The notes beneath the pieces were generated by a model, which worked only from the letters and a program-made list of their open reading frames with translations, was not told the DNA's origin and ran no database searches. From Natrialbaceae archaeon (lineage in GTDB: Archaea > Halobacteriota > Halobacteria > Halobacteriales > Natrialbaceae): a DNA stretch of 64,000 bases. Below, in pieces: positions 18,072 through 24,698 of this stretch. The stretch lies in NCBI GenBank assembly GCA_003559215.1, contig PWMF01000034.1, forward strand, positions 1 to 64,000, read 5' to 3'. Positions within the stretch are counted from its first letter, which is position 1. The number at the start of each line of letters is the position of its first letter. The translations under genes and the position numbers were made by a program.

Positions 18072-18491
18072 ATGGAGACGACGAAACGCGGGTACGCGGG
18101 GACCGAGGGGGACGTCGTTCTGGCTCGAGTCGCCGGATTTCTCATCGATCACGTCCTCACGGTGATCCTCGGCCTGATACTGCTGCTCGCGATGGGGCCG
18201 GAGTCGACCGCCGGCGTCTACTTTTTCGCCGCGGTTGCCTACCTCGGCTACTTCGTCGCCCTCGAGGCCGCGTTCGGACAAACCGCCGGAAAGTACGTCG
18301 CGGGCGTCGCCGTCGTCAACCCCGACGGAACGCCGATCTCGGTCGGCCAGGCGTTCGTGCGAAACGCGCTCCGGATTGTCGACGGCATCCTGAACTACGC
18401 GGTCGGGCTGGTCGTGATGCTCGTCACCGACGACCGCCAGCGGATCGGCGACCTCGCCGCCGGAACCCGGGTCGTCCGATCGCGTCGCTAA
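18072..18491 (+). CDS. RDD family membrane protein
   Basis: This is a 139-residue membrane protein with the RDD pattern: an early ARVAGFLIDHVLTVI in which Arg and Asp flank the first helix, a second pair of helices (LLLAMGP; YFFAAVAYLGYFVAL) and the GQTAGKYVAGVAVVNPDG loop, then a last hydrophobic segment and TDDRQRIGDLAAGTRVV. RDD proteins are poorly defined; some act as Na+/H+ antiporters or as helpers. TATA-like AAGCTTATCA lies about 30 bp upstream. Its end overlaps the convergent DUF488 gene by 4 bp. Confidence 0.88.
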   Translation: METTKRGYAGTEGDVVLARVAGFLIDHVLTVILGLILLLAMGPESTAGVYFFAAVAYLGYFVALEAAFGQTAGKYVAGVAVVNPDGTPISVGQAFVRNALRIVDGILNYAVGLVVMLVTDDRQRIGDLAAGTRVVRSRR

Positions 18492-18925
18492 TCGCTCATC
18501 GCGCTCTCGAGTCGATCCCGTAGGATGGTCCGGTGACACCGCTTCTTCTCGGTGTTCTCGTAACAGACCAGAGCCAGCGATTCCCCGTCCGCCAGGCGAC
18601 CCTCGAGCGCCTCGAGGGCGGCTTGCGCGTCGGCCGACTCCTCGAGGTGTTCGCGGTAGCGCTCGCCGAAATCGACCCGGTCCCAGGCGGCGTTGTGGGC
18701 TCCCTCGTCGCACAGTCCCTGCATATTGAGATCGTCCTCGGCGGTTCGGACCTCCTCGAGCAGGTCCGCGGGCGGGCCGAGTTCGGGGACGTTCTCGTCG
18801 ACGGCGGCGTGGAACCACGGCGCCGGCTTCCGGACGACGCCGACCCGCGTCGCCTCGGACGGCAGGTCGGCCAGGTCGTGCTGGATCGCGGCGACGTAGG
18901 TATCCGCGAGCGTGCCGTCTGCCAT
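18488..18925 (-). CDS. DUF488 family protein
   Basis: This protein of about 145 residues is of the DUF488 type: TRVGVVRKPAPWF at the front, ESLALVCYENTEKKRCHRTIL with the family's Cys-His-Arg at the end. The family's function is unknown; the CHR motif suggests an enzyme or a redox/nucleic-acid role. I start at cat 18923-18925 (MADGTLADTYVAA) because the track's eight extra residues lie within the promoter of the divergent udp gene. Confidence 0.82.
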   Translation of the reverse strand: MADGTLADTYVAAIQHDLADLPSEATRVGVVRKPAPWFHAAVDENVPELGPPADLLEEVRTAEDDLNMQGLCDEGAHNAAWDRVDFGERYREHLEESADAQAALEALEGRLADGESLALVCYENTEKKRCHRTILRDRLESAMSD

Positions 18926-18946
18926 ACCGGCGCTACGCGAGCCCGG

Positions 18947-18957
18947 CATTTATATAC
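18947..18957 (+). promoter_or_regulatory. TATA box of the nucleoside phosphorylase gene
   Basis: TTTATATACAC about 32 bp before the ATG at 18984 gives a short-leader or leaderless transcript and argues against the track's start at 18912. Confidence 0.6.
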
Positions 18958-18983
18958 ACCGCGGGTGCGAATCGACGCGCCTG

Positions 18984-19808
18984 ATGCCGGGAGACAGCGA
19001 AGATCCGAACACCGACGTACAGTACCACCTCGAGGTCGCCGCGGAGGACGTCGCCGACACCGTCCTCCTACCGGGGAATCCGGAACGGCTCGAGGTCATC
19101 GTCGACTACTGGGACGACCACGAGATGCGGGCTCACCACCGCGAGTACCGCACTGCGACGGGGAGCTACGAGGGGACGCCGATCTCGGTGACCTCGACGG
19201 GGATCGGGAGCCCCTCTGCGGCCATCGCGGTCGAGGAACTTGCCCGCGTCGGCTGCGACACCTTCATCCGGGTGGGTTCATGCGGTGCGGTCCAGCCCGA
19301 GATGGACGTCGGCGATCTCGTGATCACGACCGGGGGACTCCGCCAGGAGGGGACGAGCGACGAGTACGTCCGCGAGGACTACCCCGCCGTCGCCGACTAC
19401 GAGGTCGTCAGCGCACTCGTCGCGGCCGCCGAGCGGCTCGGCTACGACTACCACACCGGCGTCACGATGAGCGCCGACTCCTTCTACGCCGGCCAGGGCC
19501 GACCCGGATTCGACGGGTTCGAGGCGGCCGGCTCCGCCGATCTGGTCGATCAGCTCGCCGAGGCGAACGTCAAGAACATCGAGATGGAGGCAAGCGCCAT
19601 CATGACGCTCGCGAGCGTCTACGGGCTGCGTGCGGGCGCGGTCTGTACCGTGTACGCCGACCGCCAGGGCGGCGAGTTCAGCACCGAGGGCGAGTCCCGA
19701 GCCGCCGAGACCGCCACGCTCGCAACTCACTTGCTCGCGAAGATGGACGAGACAAAGCGGGAGGCGGGCGTCGACCGCTGGCACGCCGGGCTCTCGCTCG
19801 AGGACTAA
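18984..19808 (+). CDS. udp: Nucleoside (probably uridine) phosphorylase
   Basis: The 274-residue protein belongs to the PNP/UDP family 1 that splits nucleosides with phosphate to base and ribose-1-phosphate. Visible blocks are VLLPGNPERLEVI, TSTGIGSPSAAIAVEEL, RVGSCGAVQPEMDVGDLVI and the nucleoside-binding IEMEASAIMTLASVYGLRAGAV. The uridine preference is inferred from the family match and the cdd neighbour. With the importer and Cdd it completes a route from external pyrimidine nucleosides to ribose-1-phosphate, which haloarchaea can pass to a pentose-bisphosphate type pathway. Confidence 0.9.
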   Translation: MPGDSEDPNTDVQYHLEVAAEDVADTVLLPGNPERLEVIVDYWDDHEMRAHHREYRTATGSYEGTPISVTSTGIGSPSAAIAVEELARVGCDTFIRVGSCGAVQPEMDVGDLVITTGGLRQEGTSDEYVREDYPAVADYEVVSALVAAAERLGYDYHTGVTMSADSFYAGQGRPGFDGFEAAGSADLVDQLAEANVKNIEMEASAIMTLASVYGLRAGAVCTVYADRQGGEFSTEGESRAAETATLATHLLAKMDETKREAGVDRWHAGLSLED

Positions 19809-19956
19809 CTACCTCTCCGGATCGAGCCGCTCGTTCTCGTGGAGCCGTTGCATCCGCGTCTCGAGGCGCGGACGGCGCTCCGGAACGTACTCGCCGTCGC
19901 TCGAGAGATCTGGGCGACTCGCGGGAACCGCTCCGGGAGGCTCCACAGCGTCCTGA
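19809..19956 (-). other. Coding-like tail behind mscS in another frame
   Basis: Directly after the mscS stop the minus strand stays open in the +1 frame for about 48 codons, passing EPPGAVPASRPDLSSDGEY and ending RLHENERLDPER before a TAG. Third positions in the last 30 codons are mostly G or C, as in real genes here. There is no ATG; one in-frame GTG exists. It may be a C-terminal extension lost by a frameshift, a frameshift-decoded tail, or a tiny separate ORF. Confidence 0.4.
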
Positions 19957-20721
19957 TTACTCCCGAACCCGGACGATCCCGTCCTCGAAGACCTTCCGGT
20001 TGGGGACGATGTACTCCTCGGAGTCGTCCTCGATCTTCGTGACGAACAGGTCGACCTCCTGGACGATCCCCGTCTGCTCGCCGACGCGAACCCGGTCGCC
20101 GATCCCGTAGGGCTGGTTGAGAAGCAGGTAGATCCCGGCCGCACTCGAGACGAGAAAGTCCTGGAAGGCGTAGGTGCCGACGACAACGATCCCCGTAGCG
20201 TACACGGCGAGCAGAATCAACAGCGCGAGGATATGGACTCCAATCTGTCCCAGCGCGATAATCAGGGCGACGTACAGGACGGTGTACTTGACGACCTTCG
20301 GGATGACCGCTACCTCGGGGAGTTTGACACTGCGGAGATACTCGCTGACGACCAGTTCCGATTTGTCCGCGATGATGAAACCGACGATCATCACGAGGAC
20401 GGCGACGAACACCTGGGGGATGAACTCCGTCACCCGAAGCCAGAACGCGTCGGTGTCCAGCAGTTGTGCGATGTGGATCGCGGTCAGGACGGCGATGCCG
20501 TAGATGAACCACGCGCTCAGCCGGGCGACGATCTCGACGGTCGAGGTGCCCAGCGACTGGGCGGTTCGCTCGAAGGGGGTCCCCTCGACGGCTTCGGGCA
20601 CGCCCGAGGCCGTCAGCAGCTCCTCGTTGAGCCGCCCGACCAAGTAGCCGATGACGACCCCGAGGATCAACACCGCGGTCGCTATCACCGCCGGCTCGTC
20701 GATGAGCGTCTGCCAGTCCAT
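19957..20721 (-). CDS. mscS: Small-conductance mechanosensitive channel family protein
   Basis: This 254-residue membrane protein has one N-terminal helix (IATAVLILGVVIGYLVG), three further helices and a conserved MscS beta domain (FQDFLVSSAAGIYLLLNQPYGIGDRVRV; TGIVQEVDLFVTKI; YIVPNRKVFEDG). MscS channels open under membrane tension and release solutes on osmotic downshock. The start is cat 20719-20721 (MDWQTLIDE); the track's 71 upstream residues are antisense-type. It begins one base after the dacZ stop codon, so the two are surely co-transcribed. c-di-AMP controls osmolyte balance in many cells, which makes the pairing meaningful. Confidence 0.92.
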   Translation of the reverse strand: MDWQTLIDEPAVIATAVLILGVVIGYLVGRLNEELLTASGVPEAVEGTPFERTAQSLGTSTVEIVARLSAWFIYGIAVLTAIHIAQLLDTDAFWLRVTEFIPQVFVAVLVMIVGFIIADKSELVVSEYLRSVKLPEVAVIPKVVKYTVLYVALIIALGQIGVHILALLILLAVYATGIVVVGTYAFQDFLVSSAAGIYLLLNQPYGIGDRVRVGEQTGIVQEVDLFVTKIEDDSEEYIVPNRKVFEDGIVRVRE

Positions 20722-20722
20722 A

Positions 20723-21544
20723 TTAGTACGCCTCCGGATCGACCTCCAGGATGATCTCGCCGGCCTTGAACGCCCGGACGAGACCGTCGCTTTCCGAGAG
20801 CACGATCGAGATCGCGTTCGTGTCCCGGGTGATCGCCCCGCCGGCCATGTGCCGAGCGCCCAGTCCTTTCGGGATGTCGACGCCCTCCGCCGAGGGCTCG
20901 AGGTAGCGATACGCGGAGACGATCTTGCCCGCATCGGAGATGACGAAGGCGCCGTCGAGCCGCGAGAACTCCTTTAACATCACGTTCACGATCGGATCCC
21001 CGACGTGGACGTGGGATTTCTCGAACGGGTTGTACGACAGTGGCCGGGACTTGTTCATCACCTTGCCCGCGTCGCCGACGACGAACAGCGCCCCGACTGG
21101 CTTCCCCTTCTGGCCCTTCTGTCCTAACTCGATCGCCAGCTCCAGCACCGCCTTGACGACCTCCGGGTCGGCCCGCGAGCGGGCGAACAGGTCGTAGATC
21201 CCCGTCCGGGAGTCAGCGTCGGCTCGAACGCGGGAGACGGTGTCGATGTCGTCGCTGAAGACGCTCGTCGCACAAGCCAACGTGTCGCCGTCGTCGATGA
21301 TGTCCTGGTCGAACGCGCCCTCGAGCCCGAACCGGATCCGATCCGAGACGTCGTCGAACTCGAGGGGAAGCTCGACGAACGTCTCCGCACCGACGTCGTT
21401 CTCGGTCCCGACGACGATCAGATCGAGGTCGCCTTCGTCGTCGAGGTCGGTGAACCGTTCGTAGTACGATCCGCTCGGCGAAAAGAGTGCAACGGCGTCG
21501 ACGCTCGAGAAGAGATCACCGAACACATCGTCTAACCCGGCCAT
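20723..21544 (-). CDS. dacZ: Diadenylate cyclase DacZ (c-di-AMP synthase)
   Basis: Archaeal DacZ condenses two ATP into cyclic di-AMP. The C-terminal DAC domain (about residues 125-273) shows the substrate motifs LDGAFVISDAG (DGA) and GLGARHMAGGA (the RHx position), with VGALFVVGDAGKVM before them. The N-terminal 120 residues form the archaeal-specific alpha/beta domain (LDLIVVGTENDVGAETFVELP). The 273-residue length is normal. In a haloarchaeon studied by others this gene is essential and levels must be balanced. The downstream mscS gene follows at once. Confidence 0.95.
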   Translation of the reverse strand: MAGLDDVFGDLFSSVDAVALFSPSGSYYERFTDLDDEGDLDLIVVGTENDVGAETFVELPLEFDDVSDRIRFGLEGAFDQDIIDDGDTLACATSVFSDDIDTVSRVRADADSRTGIYDLFARSRADPEVVKAVLELAIELGQKGQKGKPVGALFVVGDAGKVMNKSRPLSYNPFEKSHVHVGDPIVNVMLKEFSRLDGAFVISDAGKIVSAYRYLEPSAEGVDIPKGLGARHMAGGAITRDTNAISIVLSESDGLVRAFKAGEIILEVDPEAY

Positions 21545-21709
21545 TGCTCATATAAGTCGCTTCCGCGCGAATAAGCGTTGTGGAGTGTCTGACGCGTGGC
21601 TTCCGCGGGAACGGAAAGCGACGAAAGCGATACGGGGTATTGCTGGCTGTAGACGGCGTGTTTCCGTATTCCGCCACGCTATTAGTATTAGGATTGGTAT
21701 GTCCGACAC

Positions 21710-22945
21710 ATGGACGGGGACGGCGTCGGCGACTACGTGACGCGGTGTCGACAGCTCATCGAGGCCTCACCGCAGATGGACGAGGAAAATACGAAGGTAC
21801 GGCTCGTCCAGCCGTTTCTCGAACTTCTCGGGTGGGACTTCCTCTCGACGGAGGTCGAACTCGAGTACACGGTCCCGATGGCATCGGGCAGTACTCGAGT
21901 CGACTACGCGCTTCTCGTCGGCGGCTCACCCGCCGTATTCGTCGAGGCCAAACCCGTCCACTCGACGCTCTCCGAAAATGAGGTTCGGCAGCTGAAAAGC
22001 TACATGCGACAGGAACTCGATGTCGACTGGGGGATCCTCACGAACGGGAAGGAGTTCGAGGTGCTGACCAAAAACCGCGAGCGAAGCGGCGGCGAGGAAG
22101 TTTCGGTCATCCAGTTCGATCTGGACGATCTCGCCGAGAACCCTACGGTTCTGGAACTCCTCTCCAAAGAGTCGATTCGGTCGGGACAGGCGGACGAGAT
22201 CGCCGAACAGGTGGCTCGGACCAATCGGGCGATTCGACGGCTCGAAGCGAACGAGGACGCCGTCACCGAGGCCGTTGCTGACTCCGTCGAGGGTGAAATC
22301 GGTGACCTACCGATCGCCCTCGAGGAACAGGCACGCGAGTTCGTTCAGGGCCTCGTTTCAGTGCTGCGCGAACAGCGCCAGTTCGCCAGCGACGGGCCGC
22401 CGCTCGAACAAGAGACCTCGACTGAGGAGACGGCAGATACAGATAGTGCGAGCGAAACCGAACCGCCAGCAACAGCGTCGGTAGAAACGAACGGGGCCGG
22501 AGAACTCACACCGCTCGAGAATCGTGTCTCCGGGACCGTGTCGCGAGCGGAACTCGAGGGAGACGATGCGGCGACGGTTGCGGTGTTTCCGACTCGGGAG
22601 TCGGGGCTCCCCTTCCTGAAGGAAAACGAGGCCTGGGGATTCGTTCGGGTGGGTAGCGAGTTCGAGTACGTCGCGATGTACGTGACGGGAGCCGTTCGAG
22701 AAGTGAAGTATTCCGCGAGAGCCGATGAGATCCTCGAGCCGGCCGGGGCCGATCTCTTGCGTGACCCGTTGGATTACCGAGATGGGGCGAAGATTGCTGA
22801 GGGAAAGAAAGTGATCACGTTCGAACCGGGATCGCTGTCTGAGCTCGAGGAACCGATACCCTACGAGTCGAAGTACCCGCAGGGGCTTCGATACACGACA
22901 CTCGGCGCGATCAGAGACGCGGAGACGACGGACGACGTTTTCTAA
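21710..22945 (+). CDS. PD-(D/E)XK nuclease-like protein (type I restriction HsdR N-terminal type)
   Basis: The first 170 residues resemble the HsdR N-terminal nuclease domain: ENTKVRLVQPFLELLGWDF, then STRVDYALLVGGSPAVFVEAKP, which supplies the Asp and the ExK catalytic residues, and LKSYMRQELDVDWGILTNGK. The middle is acidic and probably disordered; the last 140 residues form a separate unrecognised domain. No motor, methylase or specificity subunit is next to it, so it is not a normal type I system. GC is lower here than in neighbours, which suggests transfer. A stand-alone defence role is possible but unproven. Confidence 0.78.
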   Translation: MDGDGVGDYVTRCRQLIEASPQMDEENTKVRLVQPFLELLGWDFLSTEVELEYTVPMASGSTRVDYALLVGGSPAVFVEAKPVHSTLSENEVRQLKSYMRQELDVDWGILTNGKEFEVLTKNRERSGGEEVSVIQFDLDDLAENPTVLELLSKESIRSGQADEIAEQVARTNRAIRRLEANEDAVTEAVADSVEGEIGDLPIALEEQAREFVQGLVSVLREQRQFASDGPPLEQETSTEETADTDSASETEPPATASVETNGAGELTPLENRVSGTVSRAELEGDDAATVAVFPTRESGLPFLKENEAWGFVRVGSEFEYVAMYVTGAVREVKYSARADEILEPAGADLLRDPLDYRDGAKIAEGKKVITFEPGSLSELEEPIPYESKYPQGLRYTTLGAIRDAETTDDVF

Positions 22946-22970
22946 CCACCTTCTCGAGCGGGCGGTCCAC

Positions 22971-23058
22971 TGTGCAGGACCGGATTCGAACTACGCCGAG
23001 ACGATCACTCTCGCTTCGCTCGAGTGCTGCGACTCGTCTGGTTCGAATCCTCGTCGCG
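22971..23058 (-). repeat. tRNA-Leu tail element: degenerate tRNA 3'-end copy plus inverted T-arm and hairpin
   Basis: Bases 22971-22991 copy the tRNA-Leu 3' end (as read on +, TG[T]GC[A]GGACCGGATTCG), differing in 2 of 21 positions. Bases 23041-23050 (GTTCGAATCC) are the exact reverse complement of the T-arm part. Between them is a hairpin with stem CACTC/GAGTG around CGCTTCG, flanked by the outer pairing AGACGA/TCGTCT. The whole forms one long palindrome behind the tRNA. Compare the tRNA-Ser locus at 51.9-52.2 kb. Confidence 0.75.
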
Positions 23059-23091
23059 ATGCTTCTCCTCGCGGAACTGCTCGGAGAAGCA
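23059..23091 (-). terminator. Perfect 10-bp hairpin immediately 3' of tRNA-Leu
   Basis: ATGCTTCTCC and GGAGAAGCAT (the last base at 23092 doubles as the tRNA discriminator position) form a perfect 10-bp stem with a 14-base loop. It sits between the tRNA and its tail palindrome. It could be a terminator, a tRNA 3'-processing signal or part of the tail element. Confidence 0.5.
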
Positions 23092-23176
23092 TGCGCGGGA
23101 CCGGATTCGAACCGGCGGACCCCTACGGGACAGCGTCCTAAGCGCTGCGCCGTTGGCCTAGCTTGGCTACCCGCGC
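23092..23176 (-). tRNA. tRNA-Leu (anticodon UAG)
   Basis: Read on the minus strand, the 85-nt gene has the acceptor stem GCGCGGG/CCCGCGC, an anticodon stem CAGCG/CGCTG with loop CTTAGGA (anticodon TAG), a long class II variable arm and a T-loop GGTTCGAATCC. No CCA is encoded. The long variable arm and anticodon agree on Leu. It reads towards the nuclease-like gene. Confidence 0.95.
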
Positions 23177-23222
23177 TCGTTCCCTGGTTTTCGCGAATCG
23201 AGTAAGAACCTGTCGATCCGGC

Positions 23223-23396
23223 TCACTCGTGTTTGACCGGCTCCTCGGGCGACCAGTCCGGCGGAACGATGAAGGTGACGTGTTCTGCGTCGCGAAGCTG
23301 GTGGAGTTCGGCCGCCTGCTCGGCCAGGGAACGATCCCGGTACGGCATCTCGAGGCCGCAACCGGTACACACCAGCTTGCATGTTGGTTCTTTCAT
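23223..23396 (-). CDS. Small CxxC protein, too short for the ORF track
   Basis: Minus-strand ATG at 23396 opens a 57-residue frame beginning MKEPTCKLVCTGCGLEMPYR and ending EEPVKHE. CTGC together with the Cys at residue 6 could hold zinc. Composition, with EQAAELHQLRDAEHVTFIVP, is that of a real haloarchaeal protein and third positions are GC-rich. I do not recognise a family. It lies just upstream of tRNA-Leu on the same strand, 46 bp before it. Confidence 0.65.
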   Translation of the reverse strand: MKEPTCKLVCTGCGLEMPYRDRSLAEQAAELHQLRDAEHVTFIVPPDWSPEEPVKHE

Positions 23397-23651
23397 GGGG
23401 AGTGCGGACGGCCGGCCCGGTCGGAGCGACGGACGCCGATCCAGGATTCAGCGGAACAGGGCTTTAGTAGTCGCGTCCTAGTGAAATCCGCGGAGAACGG
23501 CCGTTTCGTTGAGTCGTTCGTAGCTGAAAGTTGCCGCGCCTAGCCGGCTATTGGGACCGCGAACCGATCCGGTGTGGCGGGATTACCGCTCGAGCGACGA
23601 GCCCGCCACGGGGGCCGTAGGTTTATTCCGAACGAACGGGTACAACGGCGT

Positions 23652-23960
23652 ATGCACAGCGCCCGGGATCGCATCGAATACCAACCCTGGCTCGAGGAGC
23701 TCGAGCAGGCCGCGGACCGGCTGGAACTCTCGACGGAGGCGCGGTCGTGCGCGTCGGAGCTGTTCCTGCTCGAGGTTCCGGATGCCGATCGCTCGAAGCG
23801 AGCGACGCTGGCGGCGAGTCTCTACGCGGGAGCGCTGGTCGCCGGCGAGGGCCGGAGCCAGGGCGACGTCGCCGAAGCCGCGGACGTCTCCCGGCTCTCG
23901 ATCCAGTCCCGTTGGAAGGACCTCCTCGAGGACGCCGGACTCGAGCCGCCCCGGTGGTAA
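23652..23960 (+). CDS. Small protein with a single TFB-like cyclin repeat
   Basis: This 102-residue protein holds one domain similar to the second cyclin repeat of TFB: ATLAASLYAGALVAGEGRSQ and DVAEAADVSRLSIQSRWKDL line up with AAAAVYAAALLTNEKVTQ and DVSEVASISEVTIRNRYKEL of the TFB at the left end of this window. It has no zinc ribbon and no first repeat, so it cannot be a full TFB. It may be a regulator of the transcription machinery. The start ATG 23652 follows GTTTATTCC by about 30 bp, a reasonable TATA box. Confidence 0.72.
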   Translation: MHSARDRIEYQPWLEELEQAADRLELSTEARSCASELFLLEVPDADRSKRATLAASLYAGALVAGEGRSQGDVAEAADVSRLSIQSRWKDLLEDAGLEPPRW

Positions 23961-24074
23961 GGACCGTTTCACCGAACCTATCGCTCGTAAGTGTACGATA
24001 CGGAGCCGAAACCCGATCGAACGGTCGGCTTTCTGGACGGAAGCTGACGGCGTGACTGAACGAATCGGGGGCGA

Positions 24075-24560
24075 TCAGTGCTGCTCCGGTTCGGCGCCGT
24101 CCTCGAGAACGGTGCCGTGCTCGTCGATCTCGCCCTCGACGATGCGGGTGCTCGAGATGATGTCGCCGTCGTCGGCCAGCGCGTGAGGAACGACGACGAT
24201 CTCGAGGGGGTCGTGGCCGCGCTCGTGTCGAAGCTCGTTGATTCGTTTTCCGCCCTCGATCGTCTCGGGTGAGACGACCAGGTAGTCGAACTGCGGTTCG
24301 GTCGCGATTCCCGTCGACTCCTCGAGGGGCCGGACCTCGAACGCCCGATCGTGTTCCTCGGCGAGGGGTCCGAGCTCGTCCTCGAGGGTTCGCTTTCGCT
24401 CCTCGAAAGAGTTGACGTGTCGCTCGACGTGTCGAGTCTTCGGCGCGAGTTCGTCAGTCGTGAGTCCGACGGTTACGTCCCCGAGTTCGAACGCCCGTTC
24501 GAACAGCCGACGGTGACCGTCGTGAACGGGGTCGAACGTCCCACCAAGCGCGACGTCCAT
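24075..24560 (-). CDS. coaD: Phosphopantetheine adenylyltransferase, archaeal type
   Basis: Archaeal PPAT transfers AMP from ATP to 4'-phosphopantetheine to give dephospho-CoA. The nucleotidyltransferase opening [17 protein letters not shown] carries the HxGH motif (HDGH), and [12 protein letters not shown] near the end is the ISSTRI-type motif. The 161-residue length is normal. I start at 24560 (MDVALGGTF); a TTTTATAC box lies about 26 bp upstream on the minus strand. It is divergent from the malic enzyme gene. Confidence 0.93.
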   Translation of the reverse strand: MDVALGGTFDPVHDGHRRLFERAFELGDVTVGLTTDELAPKTRHVERHVNSFEERKRTLEDELGPLAEEHDRAFEVRPLEESTGIATEPQFDYLVVSPETIEGGKRINELRHERGHDPLEIVVVPHALADDGDIISSTRIVEGEIDEHGTVLEDGAEPEQH

Positions 24561-24698
24561 ACCCAACCCACTGGAGCGGTGCGTATAAAACGGTCGACTC
24601 CGCGAACGCGACGGCCTCGTCGCGCTCGAGCGGTGGTTCGACGATCGTCGATTGTGCCTTTCACATTGTTTTTAGTAGTGCCCCACAGTCCCACCGGT

